64,000 bases of DNA, taken from positions 2,914,001 through 2,978,000 of the forward strand of contig NZ_CP109442.1 in NCBI RefSeq assembly GCF_036227205.1, written 5' to 3'. Of the stretch, positions 32,928-40,754 are shown piece after piece. The stretch is from Amycolatopsis sp. NBC_01480. Its GTDB lineage: Bacteria > Actinomycetota > Actinomycetes > Mycobacteriales > Pseudonocardiaceae. Made by a program: the position numbers and the translations under genes. Within the stretch, counting starts at the first letter, position 1, and each line of letters begins with the position of its first letter. The notes under the pieces were generated by a model, which was not told the origin of the DNA, made no database searches, and saw nothing but the letters and a program-made list of their open reading frames with translations.

Positions 32928-33950
32928 GTGACCTGGACTCCGCAGCCGCTCGACTTCCGTTCCGACACCGTCACCCGCCCGGACGAGGTCATGCGCCGGG
33001 CCATGGCCGAGGCCGAGGTCGATGACAACGTGATCGGCCACGACCCCACGATCGCGAAGCTGGAGGAGCGCGCCGCCCAGGCCCTCGGCATGCCGGCCGC
33101 GCTGTGGACGCCCAGCGGGACGATGGCCAACCTGATCGCGCTGAGCGTGCACCTCGAGCGCGGAGACCGTTTCCTCGCCACCCGCGGTGCCCACGTGCTC
33201 ACCAACGAGCTGGGCTCGGCCGCCTGGCTGGCCGGCGGCATGCCGGACATCCTGGAGCACGACGCCGGCCCGGGCCGCTGCACGCCGGACGCGCTTTCGG
33301 CCGCGATCAGCCCCCAGGGCCCGTACTACACGCTCCGGACCAAGCTGCTGTGCCTGGAGAACACGCACAACGCGGCCGGCGGCGCGGTCACCCCGCCCGA
33401 CGAGCACGCGCAGCTGATGTCCGTCGCGAAGCAGGCCGGGCTCACCGTCCACCTCGACGGCGCGCGGATCTGGCACGCGGCCGTCGCGCTGGAAGTGCCG
33501 CCCGCCGCGCTGACCGTGGGCGTCGACAGCGTTTCGGCCTGCTTCAGCAAGGGCCTCGGCGCGCCGGTCGGCTCGGTCGTCGCGGGCAGCGTCGAGTTCG
33601 TGGAGCGCGCACAGCGGATGCGGCAGATGCTCGGCGGCGGCGTCCGCCAGGGCGGGGTGCTCGCCGCGGCCTGCCTGGTCGCGCTGGGCCGCGTCGACGA
33701 GCTGGCCGAGAGCCACGAGCTGGCGCGGCGGCTGGCCTCGGGGCTGTCCGAGCACGGCTGGGGCGTCGAGACGCCGGACACCAACATCGTGCTCGCCGAC
33801 GTCCCGGACCTGCGCACGGCTCTGGAATGGCTCGACTCGCTCGGCATCCGGACCGGGCCGATGGCGGGCAAGGTGCGGTTCGTGACGCACCGGGACCTGA
33901 CCGCCGCCGACGTCGAAGAAGCCTTGCGCCGCATCAAAACCGGCGTCTGA
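32928..33950 (+). CDS. Low-specificity L-threonine aldolase family protein
   Basis: 340-aa PLP enzyme that splits threonine or allo-threonine into glycine and acetaldehyde (beta-eliminating lyase family). It begins DFRSDTVTRPDEVMRRAM, typical of the family, with the PLP-Lys in SACFSKGLGAPVGS near residue 208 and the cofactor-binding HLDGARIWHA near 180. It starts with GTG. The HAD gene follows after 16 bp and is probably co-transcribed. Confidence 0.94.
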   Translation: MTWTPQPLDFRSDTVTRPDEVMRRAMAEAEVDDNVIGHDPTIAKLEERAAQALGMPAALWTPSGTMANLIALSVHLERGDRFLATRGAHVLTNELGSAAWLAGGMPDILEHDAGPGRCTPDALSAAISPQGPYYTLRTKLLCLENTHNAAGGAVTPPDEHAQLMSVAKQAGLTVHLDGARIWHAAVALEVPPAALTVGVDSVSACFSKGLGAPVGSVVAGSVEFVERAQRMRQMLGGGVRQGGVLAAACLVALGRVDELAESHELARRLASGLSEHGWGVETPDTNIVLADVPDLRTALEWLDSLGIRTGPMAGKVRFVTHRDLTAADVEEALRRIKTGV

Positions 33951-33966
33951 AAACAGGGGGAACGGC

Positions 33967-34548
33967 ATGACGAACTGGATCGTGTTCGACTACGGCGAGG
34001 TGCTCTCCACGCGCACCACGGCCGTGCCGAAGCTGGCGGCGACGATGGGTGTCGCCGTGGAGCCATTCGAGGCCGCGTACTGGGCCGAGCGCGAAGCGTA
34101 CGACCGCGGCTTGGCCGACCTTGAGTACTGGACGGCCGTCGGCGCACGCGTCGGCGCGAAGGTGGACGAAGCGCTGTCGGACGAGCTGACCGGCATCGAC
34201 GTGGCGGGCTGGTCGAACTTCGCGCCGTCTTCGCTGGAGCTGCTGGAATCACTCTCGGAAGCGGGCGCGAACCTGGCACTGCTCTCGAACGCGCCCGTGG
34301 CGTTCGGCCGCTGGGTGCGCGCGCAGGACTGGGCCCGGATGTTCCGCGAGACGCTGTTCTCCGGCGACGTCCACTGCGCGAAGCCGGACCCGGAGATTTT
34401 CCGCCTGCTGCTGGAAAAGCTCGGCGCCGAGCCGGCGGACTGCCTGTTCTTCGACGACCGTCAGTCCAATGTGGATGGCGCGCGGGCGGTCGGGATCCAG
34501 GCGCACCTGTGGGACGGCGCCGAAGCCGCCCGTGCTGCTTTGGACTGA
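33967..34548 (+). CDS. HAD-superfamily hydrolase (YihX-like)
   Basis: 193-aa phosphatase-like protein. Motif I is VFDYGEVLS with the nucleophile Asp at residue 8; the usual second Asp is Gly, as in the YihX/haloacid-dehalogenase-like branch. Motif II is LALLSNAP, the motif III Lys lies in HCAKPDPEIF and motif IV is FFDDRQSNVDGA. GGGGGAACGGC precedes the ATG. The likely role is a cytoplasmic phosphatase on a small sugar phosphate or nucleotide; the substrate is unknown. Confidence 0.9.
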   Translation: MTNWIVFDYGEVLSTRTTAVPKLAATMGVAVEPFEAAYWAEREAYDRGLADLEYWTAVGARVGAKVDEALSDELTGIDVAGWSNFAPSSLELLESLSEAGANLALLSNAPVAFGRWVRAQDWARMFRETLFSGDVHCAKPDPEIFRLLLEKLGAEPADCLFFDDRQSNVDGARAVGIQAHLWDGAEAARAALD

Positions 34549-34563
34549 CCCCGTCAACGCAGT

Positions 34564-34606
34564 GAAGGCCTCCCTGCCCGCTTCGCACGCGGGTAAGGAG
34601 GCCTTC
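34564..34606. repeat. 43-bp palindrome, second family, copy 1 (bidirectional terminator)
   Basis: Near-perfect palindrome with arms GAAGGCCTCC(C)TGCCCGC / GCGGGTAAGGAGGCCTTC, between the convergent HAD gene and the small membrane-protein gene. The same sequence, with small changes, occurs at 61384-61434 between another convergent pair. Confidence 0.8.
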
Positions 34607-34625
34607 GTCGCAGATGTGCGGTCGG

Positions 34626-34811
34626 TTACCGACCGACCTGCTTGGGGCTCTTCTTGCCGCTGATGGCGCCGTACGCCGCCGTGCCCAGGAAAACCGCGCC
34701 GGCGATGATGGCGATCCACAGGACAGCCTTGAACAAGAAGCCGATCACCGCGCCGAGCACCATGAAGGCCACCCAGGCGACGATGAGCCCTCCAACGATC
34801 TTCCAGAACAT
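34626..34811 (-). CDS. Small two-helix membrane protein
   Basis: 61-aa hypothetical protein starting MFWKIVGG, with two hydrophobic helices (about 6-27 and 30-48) and a basic tail ending KKSPKQVGR. GGAGGA lies eight bases before the ATG at 34811, a strong ribosome site that fixes the start; the longer frame to 34940 is not needed. I do not recognise the family. It may be a small envelope protein; it lies between convergent and co-directional genes without clear operon links. Confidence 0.75.
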   Translation of the reverse strand: MFWKIVGGLIVAWVAFMVLGAVIGFLFKAVLWIAIIAGAVFLGTAAYGAISGKKSPKQVGR

Positions 34812-34936
34812 GGCTCCTCCGATGCCGTTTCCGCGCCGCTCTCGGCCCGGTGAAGTCCAGCGTGCCACCTGCGCCGCGAAAACTCTCTCGTACTGGCCAA
34901 CGTTCAGGGGGATATCGGGGTTCCCCCTGACCGGCA

Positions 34937-36103
34937 TCACGGCAACCAGTCACCCAGGCGGCGCACGCACTCGTCGATGTCCTCAGCTGCCCCGGCGAAG
35001 GAAAACCGCACGTAGCGGCCACCGTCCACCGGGTCGAAGTCGATCCCGGGCGCGATCGCGACCCCGGTGTCGGCGAGCAGGCGCTGGCACCAGCTGAGGC
35101 TGTCGGAGGTGTACTCGGAGACGTCCGCGTACGCGTAGAAGGCGCCTTCGGCGGGCGCCAGCTTGTCGATGCCGATGCTCTTCAGCCCGGTGAAAAGCCG
35201 ATCCCGGTTACGTCGGTAGTGCTCGACGTGCGCGTCGGCCTCCGCGTACGACTCCGGCGTGAACGCCGCGACGGCCGCGTGCTGCGCCAGCGCGGGCGGG
35301 CAGATGGTGAAGTTGCCGGTGAGCACGTCGACCGCGCGGTGCAACCGTCGAGGCACAAGCATCCAGCCGAGCCGCCAGCCGGTCATCGCGAAGTACTTCG
35401 AGAACGAGCCGAGCACCAGCGCCTCACGGCCGAATTGCCAGGCGCAGTCGAGGCCGCCGCCGAACGAGATGCCGTGGTAGATCTCGTCACTGATCAGCTG
35501 GACCCCGTGCGAGGAGCACCAGCCGCTGATGGCCGCCAGCTCGCCCGGCGCCAGCACGGTGCCGGTGGGGTTGCTGGGGCTGGCGACGATCAGCCCGTCC
35601 AGCGGCCCGAGCCGGTCCAGCAGCGCCACGGTGGGCTGGAAGTTCGTCTCCGGCCCGGTCTCGAACTCGACCACCTCGCAGCCGAGCACCTTCAGCAGGT
35701 TCCGGTACGCGGGGTAGCCGGGCCGGGCCATGGCGACCCGCGCGCCGGTGTCGAACGCGCTGAGGAACGAGAGCAGGAACCCGCCGGACGACCCGGTGGT
35801 CAGCACGACTTCCTGCGCGCTGACGTCCAGGTCGTAAGTTCGCCGGTAGTGCCCCGCGACGGCCTCCCGCAGCTCGGGGATGCCGAGCTGCTCGGTGTAG
35901 CCGAGGTGGTCGCGGCCCAGCGCTTCGGCCGCCGCCTGCCGGACCGCCGCCGGCGCCGGCGCGGACGGCTGCCCCGCGGCGAGCGAGACGAGATCACCGT
36001 GGGTGCGCTGCCGGGCCTGCGCCGCGGAAAGCACGTCCATCACGTGAAAGGGCGGCACACCGGACCGTAGTGCGGGCCCGGCCAAGCCAGCGATGTCGAC
36101 CAT
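34937..36103 (-). CDS. PLP-dependent aminotransferase (class I/II)
   Basis: 388-aa fold-type I aminotransferase. It shows the ATP-like N-terminal arm LAAGQPSAPAPAAV, TTGSSGGFLLSF, the SNPTGTV loop near residue 165, SDEIYHGI, and the Schiff-base Lys in SFSKYFAMTGWRLGW near residue 232, followed by the Arg that binds the carboxylate near the end (YVRFSFA). The ATG at 36103 or a GTG at 36109 could be the start; neither has a clear ribosome site. It resembles pyridoxal-dependent aminotransferases acting on aspartate or aromatic acids; specificity cannot be set. Confidence 0.92.
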   Translation of the reverse strand: MVDIAGLAGPALRSGVPPFHVMDVLSAAQARQRTHGDLVSLAAGQPSAPAPAAVRQAAAEALGRDHLGYTEQLGIPELREAVAGHYRRTYDLDVSAQEVVLTTGSSGGFLLSFLSAFDTGARVAMARPGYPAYRNLLKVLGCEVVEFETGPETNFQPTVALLDRLGPLDGLIVASPSNPTGTVLAPGELAAISGWCSSHGVQLISDEIYHGISFGGGLDCAWQFGREALVLGSFSKYFAMTGWRLGWMLVPRRLHRAVDVLTGNFTICPPALAQHAAVAAFTPESYAEADAHVEHYRRNRDRLFTGLKSIGIDKLAPAEGAFYAYADVSEYTSDSLSWCQRLLADTGVAIAPGIDFDPVDGGRYVRFSFAGAAEDIDECVRRLGDWLP

Positions 36104-36122
36104 GCGCACGAGGCTAACAAGA

Positions 36123-36168
36123 CTCGTGAGTGGCTACGACGGTTCTAACCGTCACAGCCACTCACGAG
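36123..36168. repeat. 46-bp palindromic element, copy B
   Basis: Second copy of the element at 10464, in the orientation shared with 56304. Arms CTCGTGAGTGGCT / AGCCACTCACGAG are perfect over 13 bp with an inner CGGTT/AACCG stem. It starts just upstream of the aminotransferase gene and ends 5 bp before the stop of the NPP1 gene, so it probably terminates the NPP1 transcript. Confidence 0.85.
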
Positions 36169-36172
36169 CTGG

Positions 36173-36940
36173 TCAGGCGTTCTCGTCGAACGGGATGCCG
36201 CTCGGCTTGGCCTTGCCGAGGTTGCCGTTGAACTGGTCGTCCTTGATGCCGAAGGTGGCGCTGCCGAAGTCGGCCGCCACGAGCTTGTCGCGCAGCCCGG
36301 CCGGGTAGCCGTCCCAGCCGACCAGCGTCGGGTACTGCCAGGCGCCCTTGTGATTCTCCGGCGGGTCGTCGTGGGAATTGGCGGCACGGAAGCAATGCGT
36401 GGACGCACCGTCCTTGTGGTAGACGACCTTCGGGTGCGAGCCCTCGAAGAACATCTCCGACGCGGGGTGCACGGCGAACCCGCCGTGCTGCGACGTGGAG
36501 ACGTACTGGACCTGATTGTCCTTGACCCACACCACAACGTGCTCCCAGTCGTTGCGGTGCCCGGCGCTGCCGGGGCCGAGCGCGGCCTGGTCCTTCTCGA
36601 AATAGAGCGTGTACATCGAGGCGCACCAGTCGTTGTTGCACTTGGTGCGCGAGTACGAGTTGGTGTTGTCCAGGTCCGACTCGTCGCGGCAGTTGCCGTT
36701 GACGTCACCGCCGAGCGCGAGCCCGGGCGCGATAGCGCCGTCCGGCCCGATGGCGGGCGTCGGATAGCAGCCGTCCTTGTCGTAGTCGAAGGCCGGTTGG
36801 AAATTCTTCTCGAGATCAGTGGCGTTGCCGGGCAGCGCCGGCGGCGGGTCGGCCAGCGCGGCCGCCGGAAACGCCACCGCCATCGCCAGCGCGGCCCCGA
36901 TCACCAGGGCCGGCTTGCGGAATCGGGTCGTCTTCGCCAC
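36173..36940 (-). CDS. Secreted NPP1 (necrosis-inducing-like) family protein
   Basis: 255-aa secreted protein of the NPP1/NLP family, known from plant-associated microbes. It has a signal peptide of ~30 residues ending AALA. The mature part contains DKDGCYPTPAI and the core heptapeptide GHRNDWEHVVVW; the family consensus is GHRHDWE, so one His is Asn, while the His, Asp and Glu expected to bind metal are kept. AAGGAGG lies ahead of the GTG start. Host-membrane toxicity of this variant cannot be assumed; the role in this organism is unknown. Confidence 0.88.
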   Translation of the reverse strand: MAKTTRFRKPALVIGAALAMAVAFPAAALADPPPALPGNATDLEKNFQPAFDYDKDGCYPTPAIGPDGAIAPGLALGGDVNGNCRDESDLDNTNSYSRTKCNNDWCASMYTLYFEKDQAALGPGSAGHRNDWEHVVVWVKDNQVQYVSTSQHGGFAVHPASEMFFEGSHPKVVYHKDGASTHCFRAANSHDDPPENHKGAWQYPTLVGWDGYPAGLRDKLVAADFGSATFGIKDDQFNGNLGKAKPSGIPFDENA

Positions 36941-37030
36941 GCGTTCGTCCTCCTTGAGTCCGTCCAGGCACCGGTTTCCGATGGATGGAAAGTTTCCAAC
37001 GGTGCCGGAGCGGGAAACAAGGGACAAAAG

Positions 37031-37076
37031 GGAACACCCCCAGCCCGTTCTGCCATCCCTGGCTTGGGGGTGTTCC
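37031..37076 (-). terminator. Terminator after the transglycosylase gene
   Basis: Stem of about 15 bp (GGAACACCCCCAAGCC against GGCTGGGGGTGTTCC, with one bulge) and a 15-nt loop, followed on the minus strand by CTTTTG. It lies 10 bp beyond the stop at 37087. Confidence 0.75.
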
Positions 37077-37086
37077 TGCTGCTGCG

Positions 37087-39318
37087 TCAGTAACCGCGGT
37101 ACGCGCCGCCGTGCGCCATCGCCTGGATGCCGGGCACGTTCCCGACCCCGCCATAGCGGTGGATCGAGTACTGCACCCCGGCGATGATGTTGTCGACCGG
37201 GTTGTAGATGTTGTCGTGCCCCGGCAGCTTGTTCGAGTTGAACGTCGAGTCGATGCACTGCATCAGACCCTTGGACGGGTGGCCGGCCGCCGCATTGGAA
37301 TTGCCGGTGAGGAACACGTGGTCGGCTTCCCGAGCGGTCCAGGTGCCGAGCTCGGTCGTCACGCACCACACGTCCGCGCGGCCGGCGGGCTCCTTACGCA
37401 GGAAGGCGCCGGTGACCACCGGGTTGTTCGCCCGGACCGCGGCCTCCCGGCTCCACGTCTCGTGCTCGGCGGTGCGATCGGTGAACGACACCCGCGGCCG
37501 GGAGCCGGACAGGTAGACCGCGAGTGTGATCGCCTCGAGCACCTCGCCGGGCGCCTGGTAGACGACCGCCTTCGGCCGTGTGTACCCGGGCCGCGAGTAC
37601 CAGGTGCCTTCCGCGTCGACGACGGCTTCGAGCCAGGCCGCACGCTGCTCCGTCGACATGGCCAGCACTTGGCGGACCGCGTCGGATTTCGGGTCGCCCG
37701 CACGACGGAGCAGATCCTGCGCGTAGTCGTGGTCGAGCCGGAACTGGTGCCGCGGCCCGCATCCACCGCGATCGTCGACGTAGACCGCGTGCGGAATGTC
37801 CTCGAGCAGCTCGCGGATCTTCGCCACCATGTCCGGTTTGGACTGTGCGATCGACATGGTCGGCCGGTGCTTGCGGGCCTCGACGTGACCGTCACCCGCG
37901 ATCCAGCCGAGAATCGCGGCCTCGCGCACGGTGAGCTCGAGCGTCGACTCGGTGTCGGCAGGAGCCGAGAGCAGGACCCGGTCGCGGCTCCCGATTTCGT
38001 CGGTCGTCACGAACCTGGCTTCGGTGGCGTACGCACTCTGCTGCGCCGCGGGAACCACGTCGTGCTTCTTCCGACGGTGTAGGGCGACGCCGTTTGCAGG
38101 CTGGCTGCTCGCGCGCGGCTCCCAGCCGCACTCCGGGCAGACGACCGGACCGTCCTTCGCGACCGTCACCCGCGGCAGGTCGAGCCAGCGGTGGTTCGGC
38201 GTGGTGGTCGCCTGCCAGCGCGAATTGACCAGCCGCACCAACGGCGCGTTGTCGTGGTGCACGACGCGGGTGACCCGGGTCCACTCGCTTCGCCGGGTCT
38301 GCGCGTTGTAGCCGATCGTCTCGTCGCCGACCTCGACGTCGTGGTGCTTCAGCAACCCCCGCCGGGTGAGGATCATCGTGTCGAGCGGCACGCAGTCCCA
38401 GTTGTTGATCGCGTTCGGATTACCGCCGGACTCGTGCTGGATGATCGCCCAGATGTTGGGGATGTCGGCGTCGGTGACGTTCACCCCGGCGGCCTGCAGC
38501 TCCTTGATCGCTTCCTCGATCCACTGCTGCACGTTGCCCGGGGGCGGGGAGGACGGCGGGCCGCCGCTGGGGCCGAGGCCGCCTCCGCCGGCACCTCCGC
38601 CACCGCCTCCGGCGCCGCCGCCACCGCTGTGGTGGTGGGAGGCGCCGTTGCTGTGGATGCCGCCGGTGCTCTGCGGGACGGTGCCGTCGCCGGCCGGGAG
38701 GGGAACGTCCTTGTAGCCGCCGCTGATCTGGGTCTGCATCAGCGCCTGCGACTTCTTGACCAGACCGTCGGCCTGGTCGAGCAGCGGGCTGATCGTCGCC
38801 GCCGCGTCGGCCGCGGTCTTCGTGTTGGCCGTGTTCGCCTGGTCGATCAGCGACTGGGCGGTCGGACTCGGCGCGGGGCCCTTCTTGTCCGACTTCGCGT
38901 ACGCGGCTTCGGCGTTCTGCGCGGCCTGGACCTTCGGGGTCGTGTCGTCGATGACCTTCTGGATCGCCTTCTGCGCGTCATCCCGCGCACCGGTCACCTT
39001 GGTCTTGAGCGTGCCGAGGTCCGTCGACAGGTTGCTGAGGTCGTCGCCGACCTCCTTCAGGTGCGACTGCACCTTGTCGCCGGCCGTGGTGATCTGCCGG
39101 ACGTACGCGACGAAAGCGTCCGCGGCGTCGCCCTTCCACACCCCGCTGGCGAGCGAATCGGTCGACGACTTCAGCGCGGCGCTGTGATCGCCGGCCTGCC
39201 CCGCCGAATCCTTGAACTGCTGCGCCGCCTTTTCGATCGCGTCCGGTTTGATGCCGTCGACCTTGGCCGCTTCATCCGTTACCTTCGACCAGTTCGGCGG
39301 AAAGTCGATCAGCGCCAC
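37087..39318 (-). CDS. WXG-type / lytic transglycosylase protein interrupted by an intein
   Basis: 743-codon gene; mature protein about 378 aa after splicing. Residues ~1-130 form a helical WXG100-like domain with W61-K-G63, and ~130-200 continue as helices. Residues ~220-262 are a His/Gly/Pro-rich linker, and from ~263 a lytic transglycosylase SLT domain starts (IWAIIQHESGGNPNAINNWD). At D308/C309 an intein enters, and the domain resumes at S674 with SNAAAGHPSKGLMQC. The C-terminal half reads NIYNPVDNIIAGVQYSIHRYG. It has no Sec signal; a WXG-type N-terminus suggests ESX (type VII) export. I infer a peptidoglycan-cleaving role. Confidence 0.88.
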   Translation of the reverse strand: MALIDFPPNWSKVTDEAAKVDGIKPDAIEKAAQQFKDSAGQAGDHSAALKSSTDSLASGVWKGDAADAFVAYVRQITTAGDKVQSHLKEVGDDLSNLSTDLGTLKTKVTGARDDAQKAIQKVIDDTTPKVQAAQNAEAAYAKSDKKGPAPSPTAQSLIDQANTANTKTAADAAATISPLLDQADGLVKKSQALMQTQISGGYKDVPLPAGDGTVPQSTGGIHSNGASHHHSGGGGAGGGGGGAGGGGLGPSGGPPSSPPPGNVQQWIEEAIKELQAAGVNVTDADIPNIWAIIQHESGGNPNAINNWDCVPLDTMILTRRGLLKHHDVEVGDETIGYNAQTRRSEWTRVTRVVHHDNAPLVRLVNSRWQATTTPNHRWLDLPRVTVAKDGPVVCPECGWEPRASSQPANGVALHRRKKHDVVPAAQQSAYATEARFVTTDEIGSRDRVLLSAPADTESTLELTVREAAILGWIAGDGHVEARKHRPTMSIAQSKPDMVAKIRELLEDIPHAVYVDDRGGCGPRHQFRLDHDYAQDLLRRAGDPKSDAVRQVLAMSTEQRAAWLEAVVDAEGTWYSRPGYTRPKAVVYQAPGEVLEAITLAVYLSGSRPRVSFTDRTAEHETWSREAAVRANNPVVTGAFLRKEPAGRADVWCVTTELGTWTAREADHVFLTGNSNAAAGHPSKGLMQCIDSTFNSNKLPGHDNIYNPVDNIIAGVQYSIHRYGGVGNVPGIQAMAHGGAYRGY
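37300..38394 (-). mobile_element. 365-aa intein with LAGLIDADG endonuclease and zinc-finger-like insert
   Basis: Protein-splicing element at residues 309-673 of the host protein. It starts with Cys1 in CVPLDTMILTRRG, has the block B pattern TTTPNHRWL, two LAGLIDADG-type helices (LGWIAGDGHVE, residues 470-480, and LEAVVDAEGTW, 563-573) and a C-terminal block FLTGN followed by Ser+1. The usual penultimate His is Gly. A C394-x2-C397-x16-H414-x4-H419 pattern between block B and the endonuclease looks like a C2H2 zinc finger. The two Asp/Glu pairs suggest an active homing endonuclease. Cys1, terminal Asn and Ser+1 support splicing competence. Confidence 0.9.
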
Positions 39319-39352
39319 CCTGCTGCCCCCTCAACCACGATTTCCCCTGCCC

Positions 39353-39670
39353 TCACTGGTTTTCGGTCACGTGCAGCGTCAGGTCGGTCTTGCCCACCTG
39401 GTCGGTCTCCTCGACCAGGCCGGCCGCCTTGCGCAGCATGAAGCCGGTCGCCTCCATCAGCTTCCCGGCGGCGTCGAACTCCGTGTGCACGCCCTGCTTG
39501 AAGTTGCCGACCGCGCCGTGCACGTCCTTCGAGCCGCCCATGGTGCCGAACGGACTCTCGGGCTCGTCGTCGACGCCGGTGAGGTGACGCTTGGACTTTT
39601 CGAACTCGTCCTTCAGCTTTTCCACCTGCCGGGCCGCAATGGCCATCGATTCAGCGTCGTAGACAGGCAC
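39353..39670 (-). CDS. Small helical ESX-associated protein
   Basis: 105-aa hypothetical protein. Two long helices are predicted, around residues 8-30 (AARQVEKLKDEFEKSKRHL) and 52-88, separated by an acidic, Pro/Gly-containing loop. No signal peptide and no W-x-G motif. It sits 34 bp upstream of the intein-bearing transglycosylase on the same strand and is probably its partner, chaperone or co-secreted protein, as small helical genes usually precede ESX substrates. That role is inferred from arrangement only. Confidence 0.75.
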   Translation of the reverse strand: MPVYDAESMAIAARQVEKLKDEFEKSKRHLTGVDDEPESPFGTMGGSKDVHGAVGNFKQGVHTEFDAAGKLMEATGFMLRKAAGLVEETDQVGKTDLTLHVTENQ

Positions 39671-39995
39671 CGTCGGTCATCCCCTTCTGAAGTCCTCTTC
39701 CGGCTGATCAGACGTCGGCATGATCAGGCCGGTTCCCCCGATTACTTTAAGACCTCGGCCGCGCCCGGGGTACGGATCCCGCACAACTTCCACCCCCGAG
39801 CGCCTTCCCGCATGGCCGCCGGGGAAATGACGCCGGACGCGAAGCCGTCGGATTCGGGTCAAGTCCGACAAGTCGGGCGCCGGCGATTGATTACCGTCGC
39901 CGCCGCGACGACCCGGAAATCACCCACATGGGTTCGATCATCGGTTCGCTCGCGATTCCGATCCGCTTTCCCCGCCGAATGCGAATCGCGAGCCG
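39671..39995. other. Intergenic region upstream of the transglycosylase pair
   Basis: 325 bp without a supportable gene. A 64-codon minus-strand frame is Arg-rich and has no ribosome site. An AT-richer patch at 39738-39752 (GATTACTTTAAGACC) stands out in GC-rich surroundings and may contain the minus-strand promoter for the 39670 gene. I see no repeat or hairpin worth calling. Confidence 0.5.
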
Positions 39996-40754
39996 TCACA
40001 GCTCTGCCTGCAACTCCCGTACCCGTTCCACCAGTAATGCGTTGTCCGCAGGTGCCACAGTCGCCCACGGGCGCCCGTCGGGATCGGACGCGAGTTGAAA
40101 GAGGTACCGCCCCGCATCGGTGTCGTAGAAAGCCGCCACCCCAGCCGAACGGCGGACGGTGCCGTCGCGGAGGGTGCGTTCCGCGCAGAACTGGCCGCGG
40201 GCCTCTTGGCCCATCAGCATGCCGGCCAGCTCCTGGGCCTCCCACAGCGCCAGACCACGATCCTCCAACGCCGTGACCAGCGACTTCGGATCGCCCTGGG
40301 CCTTCGCGTCGGCGGCGACCAGCAGGTCGTGCGGGATGGAGATGGACTGGCCGACGCCCGGGGCCAGGTCGCCCGCCACCGGGACGGCGGCCTCGGCCAG
40401 GGCGCCCTCGCGCGCGGGGATCAGCCAGACCTGGTCGGAGTCCACGACGGCCAGCACGGCCTGGCTGCCCAGGCTCACCGCGCGCCCGTGGATCTCCCGC
40501 TCGGCCCACACCCACGCGTCCACCGCGTACTGCGGGCGCGCCAGCAGGTGCAGCTGGTCGATCAGCTCGCCCGACGCGCGACGGCCGCGAGCCAGGCGCC
40601 GCGAGGCCAGCGAAGACCACGCCGAGTCGACCAGCTCGGCGCGCTCGGAGTGCGTCCGCCCCGGTGACGGCACGCCCAGCGCGGCCGGGCGCCGGGGCAG
40701 CTCCAGCGACTCCCACAACACATCGAACTCGAGCGCGGAAAGCACCAGGCTCAC
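39996..40754 (-). CDS. espG: ESX secretion-associated protein EspG
   Basis: 252-aa cytoplasmic chaperone-like protein of the EspG family, which binds PPE-type substrates before type VII export. The N-terminus VSLVLSALEFDVLWESLELPRRP and the mid-protein RTHSERAELVDSAW segment are typical. The GTG start overlaps the stop of the PPE-like gene by 4 bp, matching the usual PPE-EspG coupling. No EccC or other ESX core gene is present in the window, so the secretion system must be encoded elsewhere. Confidence 0.9.
   Translation of the reverse strand: MSLVLSALEFDVLWESLELPRRPAALGVPSPGRTHSERAELVDSAWSSLASRRLARGRRASGELIDQLHLLARPQYAVDAWVWAEREIHGRAVSLGSQAVLAVVDSDQVWLIPAREGALAEAAVPVAGDLAPGVGQSISIPHDLLVAADAKAQGDPKSLVTALEDRGLALWEAQELAGMLMGQEARGQFCAERTLRDGTVRRSAGVAAFYDTDAGRYLFQLASDPDGRPWATVAPADNALLVERVRELQAEL

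Noticed and set aside
39671..39995. 64-codon minus-strand frame upstream of the small ESX gene
   Set aside because: Arg-rich, no ribosome site, no recognisable family.
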